Origin: Gordius sp. MW1
Lineage: Eukaryota > Nematomorpha > Gordioida > Gordea > Gordiidae
Assembly: GCA_964036665.1 (NCBI GenBank)
Contig: OZ038532.1
Location: 9,806,037-9,870,036, forward strand
Reading direction: 5' to 3'
DNA: 64,000 nt
Every line of letters begins with the position of its first letter. Position 1 is the stretch's first letter. Positions 23,401-34,902 of this stretch are shown here, piece by piece. Made by a program: the position numbers and the translations under genes. The notes under the pieces were generated by a model, which was not told the DNA's origin, searched no databases, and worked only from the letters and a program-made list of their open reading frames with translations.

Positions 23401-23600
23401 ATAAAAACTCGGGCCTTCGGCCCTCGTGGGAAGGGGGAGAAGAGAAGGGAGTAGGGGAAGGGAAGGGGGGGGGGGACTCATCTATACTCCGTATAAACGT
23501 AGCATATTTGCTATGCAATTTATGGGCGAGAAAGGTAGGAAGGGGCGAGAATGCCTATAGGGGGGTATTAAATGCAAAATAATTAGTTATAGACCCTTGT
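23401..23600 (-). repeat. G-rich tract and dispersed repeat
   Basis: A purine-rich tract (gggaagggggagaagagaagg..., run of 11 G) leads into the inverted copy of the 11072-11165 repeat, including TTGCTATGCAATTTATGGGC. Confidence 0.55.
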
Positions 23601-24080
23601 TGTAGGGGAGGGCATAGGGTAATTAACAATGTTAACCAATTCAAAAACGAAAAAAAAATTTCGATTTATTTGGCCAATGGTCATTTTTTCCATTGGTCAG
23701 TAGCCTGCGGACGATCAAAAAGTCATATTATCAATGATATTAACAAGAACAAAATATTAATTTAATTTAAAAAAAAATAAAAATTTTGCCCTCTCCCGAG
23801 CTTGAACCAGGGATATCCAGGTCACCCTGTTTACAAGCCGTGCGCTATAACCCGTCACACCATGCTGGTATTAAAATAGTAGAAGTTATTATGTTATTTA
23901 TATAGATAATGAAATAATAAAGTTCTGTTTTATGTTTAGAAAATCAATATATTTCATCGGTCAGTAGCCAGCGGACGGTCAAAAGGTCAAATTATCAATG
24001 GTATTAACAAGAACATACTATTAATTTAATTTTAAAGAAAAAAAAATAAAATAAAAATTCCTTTTAGTTTTAAAAAAGGG
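23601..24080 (-). mobile_element. tRNA-derived SINE, best-preserved head, plus tail of another copy
   Basis: Read on the minus strand, about 23795-23875 looks tRNA-like: TATAGCGCACGGC (A box) followed by a 5'-CTTGTAAACAG-3' anticodon-arm-like stretch and GGTTCAAGCTC (B box) about 45 bp later. The tail then shows a T-rich link, TTGTTAATATCATTGATAAT, the CCGCAGGCTACTGACCAATGG block, the CCAATGG/CCATTGG palindrome and the terminal 'taccctatgccctcccct'. 23940-24080 holds part of a second tail. The tRNA-like head with both pol III boxes is the strongest evidence that this abundant family is a SINE. Confidence 0.72.
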
Positions 24081-24600
24081 GCTAAATTCTGAAACTACCC
24101 GCCCGATTCGCTCGAAACTTTACCCGTAGGTGCCAAGGGGCCAGGGGTAAATAGCCTTTTCCGACTCCTAAAATACCTTTTTGTTTTAAAAATATCGGAC
24201 ATTTCCCGGCCACACGTGCGGTGTAATATCTATGACACGTAGAAAATTTTACTAATTATATAAACTTACGCGCGCCATCTAATAAAGTACAATTCGTGTT
24301 TTAATAGTTTAATAGTAAGTAGATTGAATTTAATTAGAAAGAACGGGCTGTGATTATACCTTTGAAGGAGGTTTCGAATTTTGTGTTAGTTTCTATCAAT
24401 ATATTGTATCGTAAATTAGAATCTAATACCTATATTTTTTTAACTATTACTTTTTAGGTTTTCTATGAAATCACAATCTAATTAAATGAAATATATTAAC
24501 CCAATAAAAAAATATATAGGCATTTATAAGTTTAAAAATATATATTACATAGTTGGCTGTCTGTTAGACCATCTATAATAAATTTTTAGGTTATATATAA
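24081..24600. other. Intergenic, unclassified
   Basis: Contains a moderately GC-rich block at 24090-24230 (for example 'cccgcccgattcgctcgaaa', 'ggccacacgtgcggtg') that is unlike neighbours but has no frame or family I recognise. Confidence 0.35.
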
Positions 24601-25290
24601 AATTTGGCCAATGGTCATTTTTTTCATTGGTCAGTACCAACAGATACTCTATAAATCAATGATAGCCAAAAAAAACGGAAAAAAAATTTTTGATGCTCAC
24701 TTTGGCCAATGGTCATTTTTTTCCATTGGTCAGCAGCCAGCGGACGGCCAAAAAGTCATATTAGCAATGGTATTAACAGGAACAATCATAAGAGTCAAAA
24801 AAACCGGAAAAAAAATTTCGATTCACAATTTGGCCAATGGTCATTTTTTTCTAATGGTCAGCAGCCAGGACACGGTAAAAGTGGATATAAATTCATAAGA
24901 GTAAAAAAAAACGAAAAAAAATTTTCGAATCACATTTTGGCCAATGGTCATTTTTTCCATTGGTCAGCAGCCAGGACACGGTAAAAATGGATATAAATTC
25001 ATAATAGTCAAAAAAAAACGAAAAAAATTTTTCAAATCACATTTTGGCCAATGGTCATTTTTTTCCATTGGTCAGCAGCCAACGGACTGCCAAAAAGTCA
25101 CAATAGCAATGGTAGTAACAGGAACAATCATAATAGTCAAAAAAAACGAAAAAAATAATTTCGATACACATTTTGGCCAATGGTCATTTTTTTCCAATGG
25201 TCAGCAGCCAGCGGACGGCCAAAAAGTCTTATTATCAATGGCAGTAACAAGAACAATCATAAGAGTCAAAAAAAACTCCGGGATTCGAAC
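24600..25290 (-). repeat. Tandem array of SINE-tail units (~105-130 bp, about six)
   Basis: The block GGCCAATGGTCATTTTTT..CCATTGGTCAGCAGCCAG repeats at about 24605, 24703, 24831, 24938, 25045 and 25174, each followed by 'ggacggccaaaaagtca..atcataagagtcaaaaaaaa' variants. Each unit contains the palindrome CCAATGG-N9-CCATTGG. The array is the amplified middle of the SINE seen singly at 23650-23760. ORFs running through it (24611-25354) exist because several units have lengths divisible by three. Confidence 0.85.
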
Positions 25291-25324
25291 CCACAAACTA
25301 GTTAAATTAATTAAAATTAAAAGT

Positions 25325-25440
25325 AAACAGCGTGAGAAGACATTCGGTGTGTGACAAGACATTCGGTGCAAGACACCGAAGAGCGTGACAATATATAGAT
25401 TCGGTGCAAGACATTCGGTAGCGTGACAAGACATCGGAAA
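25325..25440. repeat. Short degenerate tandem repeat (GTGACAAGACATTCGGTG-like)
   Basis: About five imperfect copies of gtgacaagacattcggtg / gcaagacattcggt between two SINE copies. Confidence 0.75.
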
Positions 25441-25465
25441 ATGGAAAGTGAGCCCATAATGAAAC

Positions 25466-26130
25466 ATAGACCCTTGTAGGGGAGGGCATAGGGTAATTAT
25501 CAATGTTAACCAATTCAAAAACGAAAAAAAAATTTCGATTTATACTTTGGCCAATGGTCATTTTTTTCATTGGTCAGTAGCCAGCGGACGGCCAAAAGGT
25601 CACATTATCAATGGTATTAACAAGAACAATATATTAATTTAATTTAAAAAATAAATAAAAATTTTGCCCTCTCCGGGATTCGAACCCACATTAGTAAAGG
25701 CATAGGGTTTGGTAAGGGGCACAGGGACCCATATCAGTAAAGGCATAGGCTTTGGTAAGGGGCACAGGGACCCATATCAGTAGAGGCGTAAGCCCTTGTA
25801 GGAAAGGGCATAGGGTAATTATCAATGTTAACCTATTCAAAGACGAAAAAATACCATAAATTGCATACAGCAATTAAAAATTTCGCTTTATTTGGCCAAT
25901 GGTCATTTTTTTCATTGGTCAGTAGCCAGCGGACGGTCAAAAATTCATATTATCAATGGTATTAACAAGAACAAAATATTAATTTAATTTAAAAAAATTA
26001 AAAAAAAATTCGTCCTCTCCCTGGCTTGAACCCGGGATATCCAGGCCACAAAGCTGGCGCCAATAACTTGGTGGACGACGGACGACGACGGACAACCAAA
26101 AACGAGCCCATAAATTGCATAGCAATTAAT
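25466..26130 (-). mobile_element. Two further SINE copies flanking a 44-bp tandem duplication
   Basis: 25466-25690 runs from 'cttgtaggggagggcatagg' through the CCAATGG palindrome to a B-box complement CCGGGATTCGAACCC at 25673-25687. 25694-25790 has 'aaaggcataggNtttggtaaggggcacagggacccatatcagt' twice (in two 44-bp units). 25790-26130 is another copy ending in a head with 'ggcttgaacccgggatatcc' and the complement of TTGCTATGCAATTTATGGGC at 26108-26127. Confidence 0.72.
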
Positions 26131-26289
26131 AATCTAAGCTTTATCATTAGCAAAACGGGTCCGTAGCTATTCCTAAATGTCGATAATATGAGTTAATGGA
26201 TTTTTAATTAATAATTCTATGGAAAACATTCCTTTGTAAATTCTCACAATGGCATCAAATAAAGCTCTCAGTCCATCTTGTAATAGGAA

Positions 26290-27110
26290 GTAATTATCAA
26301 ACAAAAATAATTATTACTTCTTACATGGCCTTAAAACCCGTAGTTGCCCTTCATCAAAAAGAAAAGGCACTACCAGATATTCTTTAATCGCCTCTAACCC
26401 TTAATGTAACGATTGAGCCCTCCAATCTCATAGTCATTTTCCATTATCAAATCAGTGATCTAGAGCCTAATTTTATTTGGAGCAATGCCTTTCTAGTTCA
26501 ATCCTCCTAAGTGGGCGTTGAAATCCGCCCAATAATTAGCTTTTCATTTTGTCTTATTCCTTGCATTTCCTATTCCAATGAATCGGAGAATATGGCTTTC
26601 TCTGATTCCATTCACCCAACTTGTGGAGCATACGCGCACATAATGGTTAGGAAGACCCCTTGATCTGCAATCTTCACCCACAATAGCTTGTCGGAACAAC
26701 GCTTGACTTCCACCACCTTGTCCTTGAACGAATCGCTTAGAACGATACCGACCCCGTTTCTACGATTTGGTGACCTACTGTAGAAAAGCTTGTACCTTCT
26801 CCTAATTTCCGAGCTTTCATTCCGTTCCACCTCGTCTCTTGTAAGCAGGCGATGTGTGTACCTTTCTTCTTTTTAGCATTTGTGCGACTTCGATGCTCTT
26901 CCCCGTCAACGTTCCCACATTCCAGCACGTTATTTGCATTCTTTCCACAACTAATTTCCTTACCCACCTATGTTGTGAGTTGGGCAGTAACCCTAGTGTA
27001 TTTTTCACATTGCACGGGAGGGGTATGCAGTGCGCGTCGTTTGTGGAGGACGCCCTAGCTTTCTGTTGTAAATCTTGTTTGAAACTATTATGATTTTGGA
27101 GTTGGTTTTT
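26290..27110 (-). pseudogene. RTE-type LINE, apurinic-like endonuclease remnant
   Basis: Read on the minus strand in broken frames, an endonuclease/exonuclease/phosphatase fold N terminus is clear: MQITCWNVGTLTGKSIEVAQ near 26935-26880, then HIACLQETRWNGMKARKLGE (the catalytic Glu of the LQETRW block) near 26860-26800, then NRRNGVGIVLSD, a KLLWVKIADQGVFLTIMCAYAP block near 26700-26640 and a degenerating tail including a WNRKC-like stretch. The family matches RTE/BovB-type LINEs (often misannotated as craniofacial development protein 2). At least two frame changes and stops are present and no reverse transcriptase is found, so it is a 5' fragment. Confidence 0.85.
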
Positions 27111-27538
27111 ATAACCCGTTTCCGACCTGACGCCAACCCTCCACTTTTTGCACACGAACTTGGGACCGTCGTAGGTAGTGTAAATTAAAAGACCACTACA
27201 TGTTTTTTCGCTAATTTTTAATGAAGCATAGCCATCCAATTGACTTTTATTTCGTATGTGTTTTATCTCTAGCCATACTATTATTAATAGATATATTGCT
27301 ATAAAATCAGAAAAGATAATTATTTTAGCTTAACACATTTTAAAAATTTAAAACTATAGTGTTTAAATTTTTTGGTATGTCTAAAAAAATTTGTGTAGAA
27401 CTTTTAGGACAAATTCGTGTTTGATCCAAATATTGACACCCATGTACCAATTTTTATAGGAAATAATTACCCCACATGACAATATGATCAAAATAATAAG
27501 ACAATCCATTTTAACTGATTTAGTTGTTTGTTCTTATA
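27111..27538. other. Intergenic, no feature recognised
   Basis: AT-rich, 27111-27240 may continue the LINE 5' region (an open minus frame without recognisable domain); the rest shows nothing. Confidence 0.35.
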
Positions 27539-27546
27539 GTTGATAC

Positions 27547-29933
27547 TAGTGTTGTAAAAAACCAAGGCTTTAGATTGGTCGCCTGCAAGGGTTACCGTTT
27601 TTCCACACCAAACCCTTTCAGTGTTAGGTGAATTTTTTTGGTTCACCCTTGGTATTTGGCGCTTTTTACACCCATACACCAAGAGTGTTTGGGTGAATTT
27701 TTTTGGTTCACCCTTGTGTATTGGCGCTTTTCACACCCATACACCAAGGGTGTTTGGGTGAAATTTTTTGGTTCACCCTTGGTGTATTGGCTCTTTTCAC
27801 ACCCATACACCTATGGTAACCTTTGGGTTTGGTTTTGGCCGTTTTGGTTTCTGTATGGAAATATGTGAAGTTTTTAATTTTTGTATTTATACTTATTTAT
27901 TTTTGTAATGAACTTTTATTAATGGGTAATATGAAATGACGTCACTAAGTGGAAAGTATCATACTTGCTAGTTATAATCAACTTATAATTTGTTCCAATT
28001 GGTATGCGATGCATCATTCATGCAGATCATTAAAGGTGTATTATGAAAATATTTTTTTACCTGTTAAATGTGAAACAGGTGGCAAATTCCAAAATCTTTA
28101 ATATCTATTGAAACGATGGAAATTGGTTCATTATATGACTAAAACAACTTTTAAACTCGAAAATAATATTTTTTCACCTGTTAAATGTGAAACAGGTGGC
28201 AAATTCCAAAATCTTTAATATCTATTGAAACGAATATTTTTTTTTGGAAATTTGTTTATTATATGACTAAAACAAGTTTTAAACTAGAAAATAATATTTT
28301 TTCACCTGTTAAATGTGAAACAGGTGGCAAATTCCAAAATCTTTAACATCTATTGAAACGAATATTTTTTTTTGGAAATTGGTTCATTGAAACAAGTTTT
28401 AAACTCGAAAATAATATTTTTCACCTGTTAAATGTGAAACAGGTGACAAATTTCAAAATCTTCAATATCTATTGAAATGAATATTATTTTTTGGAAATTG
28501 GTTCATTATATGACTAAAACAAGTTTTAAACTCGAAAATAATATTTTTTCACCTGTTAAAAGTGAAACAGGTGGCAAATTCCAAAATCTTTAATATCTAT
28601 TGAAACGAATATTTTTTTTTGGAAATTGGTTCATTATATGACTAAAACAAGTTTTAAACTCGAAAATAATATTTTTTCACCTGTTAAATGTGAAACAGGT
28701 GGCAAATTCCAAAATCTTTAATATCTATTGAAACGAATATTTATTTTGGAATTTGGTTCATTAAAACAAGTTTTAAACTCGAAAATAATATTTTTCACCT
28801 GTTAAATGTGAAACAGGTGACAAATTTTAAAATCTTCATTATCTATTGAAATGAATATTATTTTTTGAAAATTGGTTCATTATATGACTAAAACAAGTTT
28901 TAAACCTGAAAATAATATTTTTTCACCTGTTCAATGTGAAACAGGTGACAAATTCCAAAATCTTTAATATCTATTGAAATGAATATTATTTTTTGAAAAT
29001 TGGTTCATTATATGACTAAAACAAGTTTTAAACTCGAAAATAATATTTTTTCACCTGTTCAATGTGAAACAGGTGATAAATTCCAAAATCTTTAATATCT
29101 ATTGAAACGAATATTTTTTTTTATAAATTGGTTCATTATATGACTAAAACAAGTTTTAAACTCCAATATAATATTTTTTCACCTGTTAAATGTGAAACAG
29201 GTTATAAATGTCAAAATCTTTAATATCTATTGAAAATTTTATTTTTTTTTGAAAATTGGTTCATTTTCTGACTAACGAACCAATTTCCAAAAAAAATATT
29301 CATTTCAATAGATATTGAAGATTTTGGAATTTATCACCTGTTTCACATTTAACAGGTGAAAAAATATTATTTTCGAGTTTAAAACTTGTTTTAGTCATAT
29401 AATGAACCAATTTCCAAAAAAAAATATTCATTTCAATAGATTTGGAATTTGTCACCTGTTTCACATTTAACAGGTAAAAAAATATTTTCATAATACACCT
29501 TTAATGATCTGCATGAATGAGGCATCGCATACCAATTGGAACAAATTATAAGTTGATTATAACTAGCAAGTATGATACTTTCCACTTAGTGACGTCATTT
29601 CATATTACCCATCAATAAAAGTTCATTACAAAAATAAATAAGTATAAATACAAAAATTAAAAACTTCACATATTTCCATACAGAAACCAAAACGGCCAAA
29701 ACCAAACCAAAAGGTTACCATAGGTGTATGGGTGTGAAAAGAGCCAATACACCAAGGGTGAACCAAAAAATTTTACCCAAACACCCTTGGTGTATGGGTG
29801 TAAAAAGCGCCAAACACCAAGGGTGAACCAAAAAAATTCACCTAACACTGAAAGGGTTAGGCGTAATTTATACACCAATTACCAAGCTTGGCAACATGCT
29901 GGGAAAAACCAGCCAGCCGTTTTTACAACACTA
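27547..29933. mobile_element. Palindromic hAT-like element, 2387 bp, with central tandem array
   Basis: Terminal repeats TAGTGTTGTAAAAA / TTTTTACAACACTA and a perfect 8-bp duplication GTTGATAC (27539-27546, 29934-29941). The outer ~470-530 bp on each side are inverted copies of one another, including 'accctttcagtgttaggtg', the repeated 'ttggttcacccttggtgtat' units (three on the left, two on the right), 'gttttggccgttttggtttc', GACGTCACTAAGTGG and 'ttggtatgcgatgc'. The middle is a tandem array (28050-29475). No protein coding is apparent; frames at 27638-27868 and 29666-29878 are translations of the inverted arms. The same terminus occurs on a small MITE in the RFC4 intron. Confidence 0.93.
28050..29475 (+). 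repeat. Central 125-bp tandem array, ten direct units then two inverted
   Basis: Unit: 'tttttcacctgttaaatgtg', 'aaacaggtggcaaattccaa', 'aatctttaatatctattgaa', 'ggaaattggttcattatatg', 'actaaaacaagttttaaact'. Ten direct units start near 28050, 28170, 28300, 28422, 28548, 28677, 28795, 28922, 29049 and 29176; after 29275 the strand flips and two inverted units follow. Every unit holds the hairpin CACCTGTT-AAATGTGA-AACAGGTG, whose arms are E-box sequences. Units are very similar, indicating recent expansion or homogenisation. Confidence 0.92.
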
Positions 29934-29941
29934 GTTGATAC

Positions 29942-31020
29942 AAATTATTGATTTACTGCTAACCAAATTGATTCGTGTAAAATGAATCAGCATCATATTT
30001 AGAGCAATATTTGATTTTGTTTTAGAGTTATAACTGTTACAAGATTTGTAAAAAGCGAAAAAGATTAATTGAATATTATGATTACTTTTTAAGAAATTTG
30101 TTAATAAAATTTATATGTGCTCAAGTCCCGGAAATTAATAGTGTAGGTAGATGTAGTGCTATTAAATTATTTACTTTTGTCAATTTAGTGTCAAAAATCT
30201 ATTCATTTATGTGTCACTTATAGAAATTTTTTGATAGATTACTAATTTAAAATAAATAATTAAGTTTAATTTCAAACAAAATTTTTACCGATAAATTACA
30301 TTATTAAACAATTAGTTCTAAACCCGATCAAAAACTGATGCAATCTTAAAACTTAATTTTCTTATTATATAAAATAGGTCAAGCAGATATTAAATAAATT
30401 AATATGTATTGACTGCATATGTAAGTTGTAACTCAAATCGCATGGCAGATAATTAATTTTTTAATTTCATAAACATCATTTTTAATTAAAAATTAATTAT
30501 TTAACATTCCACATAGTAAATAACGGAGTACAATACACTTTTAAAACTATTTATAATCTAAAGCTAAATCTAAATTGTATTTTTTAAAAAGCTTATAATT
30601 ATTTTTAAAATTGCATATGAAATTATTATTTTTATTGCAATTTTTATTACTTCGAAAATTTCAATTTAAAGGTAAGTTGCTATCCCAGTGTCTTACACAA
30701 TTCCTTTTTAGTTACGAAAGATTTTAGTCAAGCATTTAAAGGTATTAAAAATGAAAAATTTATATTGTATATGTAGAGAGAAAGAGAGAGAGTTTTCCAA
30801 AATTGCTTTTAACGGCTCGAGTCCCATTTTAGACTTATTTTCTGACTCAAACTCATAACTCAAAATAATTAAATTTTATTTTTAATTGTTTACTTATATA
30901 TAGCTATCACACATAATAGTGATGTGAATTTAAAACCCTGCCCCTTAAACAATATAAAACCTTTAGATTTTATAATATTATTATTATTGTTTAAAGTTAT
31001 TTAAATTGATGCTTTTAAAT
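29942..31020. other. Intergenic, AT-rich, with a small GA microsatellite
   Basis: No gene seen. 30776-30792 is a short (GA)n tract. Confidence 0.4.
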
Positions 31021-31380
31021 TAGATTTATGCACCAATGGCTAACTAGTTCGCTTTTTCTGAACTTTAACTGAACTAGTTACCTTTCCTAAAATTAAACTA
31101 TGAACTTTAACTAGTTTGTTTATTTAAAGTTGAGCTATGAACTTGAACTAGTTCTTTTTTTAATATTCTGAACTTGAACTCTGCAAAAACTAGTTTATCA
31201 CAAAAACTATAATTTAAAATGATTTTATAAGCCGAGTTTGATTGTTTTTAGTGTTTCGATCTCGTCTCATATCGGTCTCCAAAAAGTCTCGTCTCGTCTC
31301 GGGAGCGATTATGAGAATCTCGATCTCGTCTCGGTGTAAAAAAATCTCGGTCTCGACGAGATATCTCGACTTGACTCGAC
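31021..31380. repeat. Subterminal-type repeat clusters (AACTAGTT; TCTCG)
   Basis: 31035-31195 has repeated 'gaacttNaactagtt' units and 31255-31380 has repeated 'atctcgtctcg' units. Such clusters of short degenerate repeats are typical of hAT element ends; boundaries and partners cannot be set. Confidence 0.5.
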
Positions 31381-31552
31381 TTTTTTAAAAAATGTTATAC
31401 TAAATAGAAATTTCTCTTGATGTTATAAAATTATAAAATAAGTGAAAAATCAAAAATGACAAACTATATTATTTTTCAAAAATTTTCATACACAAACTTG
31501 GTAACGATTTAGTGCGACATGTCATTGTCAATATAAAGATATGAAACAATTA

Positions 31553-32450
31553 CACAGCTCTACAAATATTGACTTTGTGACTTTATCCCGCTATCTAACC
31601 TATAATTCTGATAGAGAATTTTGCGCTGATTAATAATTTTTTTTTAGTTTTTTCCCAAAACCTTCCTTTTTTTAGATAAACGAGGTTGAAGGTGCAAAAA
31701 ATGCCCATTTTACCCCTTTTCGAGGCTCAATAGTCACGAAATTTTTCATTTATATCAAAAAATATTAATTTATTCCTGTAGATTAAAGTTTCATCTATAC
31801 GTCCATTATTTTATTTTTTTTTATATTACCCTTATATTTAAATTTATTTGCGTTTATGTAAACCCCTTCCCCTTATCAAAATTCGTCCCGCTATGTCTAG
31901 AAAAAGGAGTACATTAGAGTTCATTCTACACACGCGCTGTTTACTAACACATCTCTCTCTCCCTTTCACCATCTCTTCCACTCCCGCCCCCATATCTATC
32001 CAAGCACACATGAAGGGGGCGGGAATGGAGGAGAATGAGAGGAGAGTATGTGAAGGGAGAGAGATATGTGTTGGAAAACATCGCGTACGTAGTATGAACT
32101 CTAATGTACTCCGTTTACCAGACATCGTGGGACGAATTCTGATAAGGAGAGGGGGTTTACGCAAACGCCTAAAAATTTTAATATAAGGGTGATATAAAAA
32201 AATAAAATAATGGACCTATAGATAAAACCTTAATCTACATGAATATATTACTATTTTTCACTAAATATTAAAAATGCCGTGGCAATATAGCCCAAAAAGA
32301 CTTAAAAAAAGCATTTTTGGCACTTTCAACCTCGTATACCTAAAAAACTGGTAATTGTAGAAAAAAACTAAAAACATTTTATTTTTCAGCGCAAAATTCT
32401 CTATCAAAATTATTGGTCGGATTGCGTGATGTTTTTTCTGTAGACCTGCA
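31553..32450. mobile_element. Foldback hairpin element with TTA target duplication, divergent copy 3
   Basis: 898 bp, arms of about 430 bp inverted around a centre near 32000 (CCCGCCCCCAT..AAGGGGGCGGG). Ends CACAGCTCTACAAA and TCTGTAGACCTGCA, with TTA at 31550-31552 and 32451-32453. It shares short blocks with copies 1 and 2 at equivalent places ('cgaggctcaatag' compare 'cgatgctcaatagagcg'; 'gcaaaattctctatcaaaat'), so it belongs to the same family but a different subfamily. The two opposed ORFs at 31844-32186 are mirror translations of the arms. Confidence 0.85.
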
Positions 32451-32453
32451 TTA

Positions 32454-33461
32454 TTTGTGACAAATCTATTTAGAAGCTAAACTTTAACTTTTGCCAGTTT
32501 TTCTAATTCAATCGCAATTAAAATATATCACTAAACGGTTGTAATTTATAATAATATAAAAAAACCAAATGAAAAGTCGGGTTTAAATCTGCTTCTAGCA
32601 GTGACTGGTAACTCCAGAAACCTTTAAAGGGTGATAATGCTTAAAAAACTTGTTCAGCTTATTTTACTTTTTAAAATAAATGTCGAGCCATCAAGTACAC
32701 TTTTTGTTTCACTGATAAAATAATATTTAGGAATGTTTTAAGCATTTTATTACGCCTCTTCCATCTTGGTACAAATGAATAGACTGGCTTAGTTTTTACC
32801 AACATAATCCCTATATTATTTCCTTTCAATCCTTTGAGTTTATTGAAGCCGAGAGAAGTTGAGCCTTACATAATCAATTTTTGGCTTAAGCCCGGTCCAA
32901 TGTTTTTCTTTTTACTTTGTTCTAACCCAACCCGAACCTGAAATCCCTTTTATTTCTGCCCCGAGCACGAGTTCGGCCCAATATTTTTTATAAATAAACT
33001 TTTGGGTAAAGTTTACCCTATAAATATTTGATAAATAAAACTTCTAATTTACATTTTAATTAATTAATGAAATGTGGTATATGGCAAATGTTGTAATTTT
33101 GCATATCATCTTGAATATATTGCTTAACAGGCTCAAAATACAAAAAAATGTCTTAAAATTTATTCTTAATAAAGTTTAAACAATTTTTACTGATTATAAC
33201 TGTTGGTGGAGAGATATAATGTTTGACAAAGGGGTTTAACACTGATAAAAGGTTAACTATGCAGGAACGGAACCGTGGGTTTTACTGTAGATTGAAGAGC
33301 AAGAGCTACGAGTTTGATAATAGTGTTAAGAGGATAGAGCACAAAAATTAGGGACAACAACCATCATATAACAAATTAACAAAGCTTGTAGCAAAAAAAA
33401 TCCAAATGATGTATTTTTGTATAAAGAGAATGTCGGCCATGTTGGAAATAATTGAAGAGAC
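32454..33461. other. Intergenic with a small hAT-terminus-like fragment
   Basis: No gene. 32885-32985 has 'taacccaacccgaacctgaa' and 'ccccgagcacgagttcggccc', resembling subterminal repeats of hAT elements. Confidence 0.4.
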
Positions 33462-34545
33462 CAGATCAGGGCCGGGCCGGGCAACTGTTCTAAATTTTTA
33501 TTTTCGGGCGGGCCCCGGGCGGGCACGATGATAGGATTCGGGCAATTGAGGTTTAATAAAATTTTAGATAATGTATTATTTTGTTACTTTTTTATTTGAT
33601 TGTATGTAAAAATTCTAAGAGTTAGTAAACTTGATTTTGCCATCTCCCTAAGTTATTTCTATAATTTTTGCCCGAACCACTATTTCTATCAAGTCCCTAT
33701 CCCTAGCTACGTTCATGGAATATTTATGTTATGTAACCCTTTCATTGTTCTTAATTCATAGGTGCCGTCTATACATAATACAAAACGTCATGCCCAAATT
33801 GACACAATGCATGCTAGTTGTTAACATTTAAACTCTATTGATAAATTATTGTTTTGTATCAAAAAAGTAAGTTCTAAGAGCACAGATTGACTAATTGAAC
33901 TAATTTTATTCATATAGAAGTTTATTTATAGGGTAGGGGCTTAAACGGGTTAACCCAAAAGGGGAATATAATTTTTTATTGAAAGAGTATTTATAAAATA
34001 TGTAGACTTTAAACTTAATTAAAAAATTGCTATATAGATATTTTCAAAGACATCGGCTGCATTTAATTAATACTTTACTGTTATATGATTTGTAAACGTT
34101 CTAACATGTTTGTACCTAAATGCATTAGCAATTAATATATTAAATTATTATAACCTAGAGCGGTTTTGCCAGTGACAACAATATTTTTAAGAAACTGGCC
34201 AAATTTTAAGACCAAATACTAAGTTTTTTGACCCATTAGGATTAAAATTAAAGGTCAAAAGTTTTATTTGAAAAAATCATGACTTTTAAATAATATACGA
34301 AATTTGATCTTGTCCGGGATGATAAAATATTGCTATATTTGTTTGATTCAATATGCCATTAATTTAATGCTTATTTTTTAATAGTGGTTGATTTCGGGCC
34401 TAACATTCAAATTTAATATTTCGGGCAGCTCTAATGTTTTGGCCGGGCCCGGGCAAACACCTAGAAGGGTTCGGGCGGGCAATGAGGTTAAAAAATTGAA
34501 CCGGGCCGGGTTCGGGCATAAAATTTCAAACAAATTTGACCTCTG
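33462..34545 (+). mobile_element. hAT-like element (CAGAG...CTCTG family), long copy 1084 bp
   Basis: Starts CAGATCAGGGCCGGGCCGGG and ends AAATTTGACCTCTG; flanks GAAGAGAC and AGTGAGAC share the last five bases. Both ends carry GGGCGGGC-type subterminal repeats. The interior shares 'gtattattttgtta' and 'atttgattgtatg' with the short copy at 22247-22635. No transposase recognised. Confidence 0.78.
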
Positions 34546-34902
34546 AGTGAGACTGCAGTGAAAGAGGTTTATACAAACATAGGTGGGATTGAAAGATTAA
34601 GAATTATATAAAAATTTATATGATATCTAGGAAGCGTGTAAAAGAGACAGATTAATTATTCTATAAAAATCTTTTAAAGCCTAGACGATAAGTAATGGTC
34701 AAAAAAGATGGCTTATAAGAAAATTAATATCGTTTGCATTGTAAAAAAATGTTTTTGGCGAGAATAATAATACTCTTAAACTGAGTGGCATAGTTACCCA
34801 ATGACTTTACCCTTACTAATTTAATTAATAGTTGGTGATCATTAAAATATTGTAATCAGCTGTGTACTGTTTATTAAAAGATACAAATTGCGTTATTATA
34901 AA
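34546..34902. other. Upstream region of the RFC4 gene
   Basis: AT-rich, no repeat recognised. No clear TATA box can be singled out; the 5' UTR start is unknown. Confidence 0.4.

Noticed and set aside
23795-23875. Functional tRNA gene on the minus strand
   Set aside because: A and B boxes are present, but the acceptor stem does not pair convincingly and the sequence continues into a repeated SINE tail.
24611-25354. Overlapping + strand ORFs of 91-136 codons in the SINE array
   Set aside because: They are translations of tandem units that happen to lack stops; the same sequence read singly elsewhere has no conserved frame.
28050-29475. Evenly spaced ~125-bp repeats resembling a CRISPR array
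   Set aside because: Whole units repeat, with no unique spacers, inside a eukaryotic transposon bounded by an 8-bp TSD.
31844-32186. Opposed ORFs of 106 and 112 codons
   Set aside because: They are the two strands of a palindrome, so each mirrors the other; no protein-like conservation.
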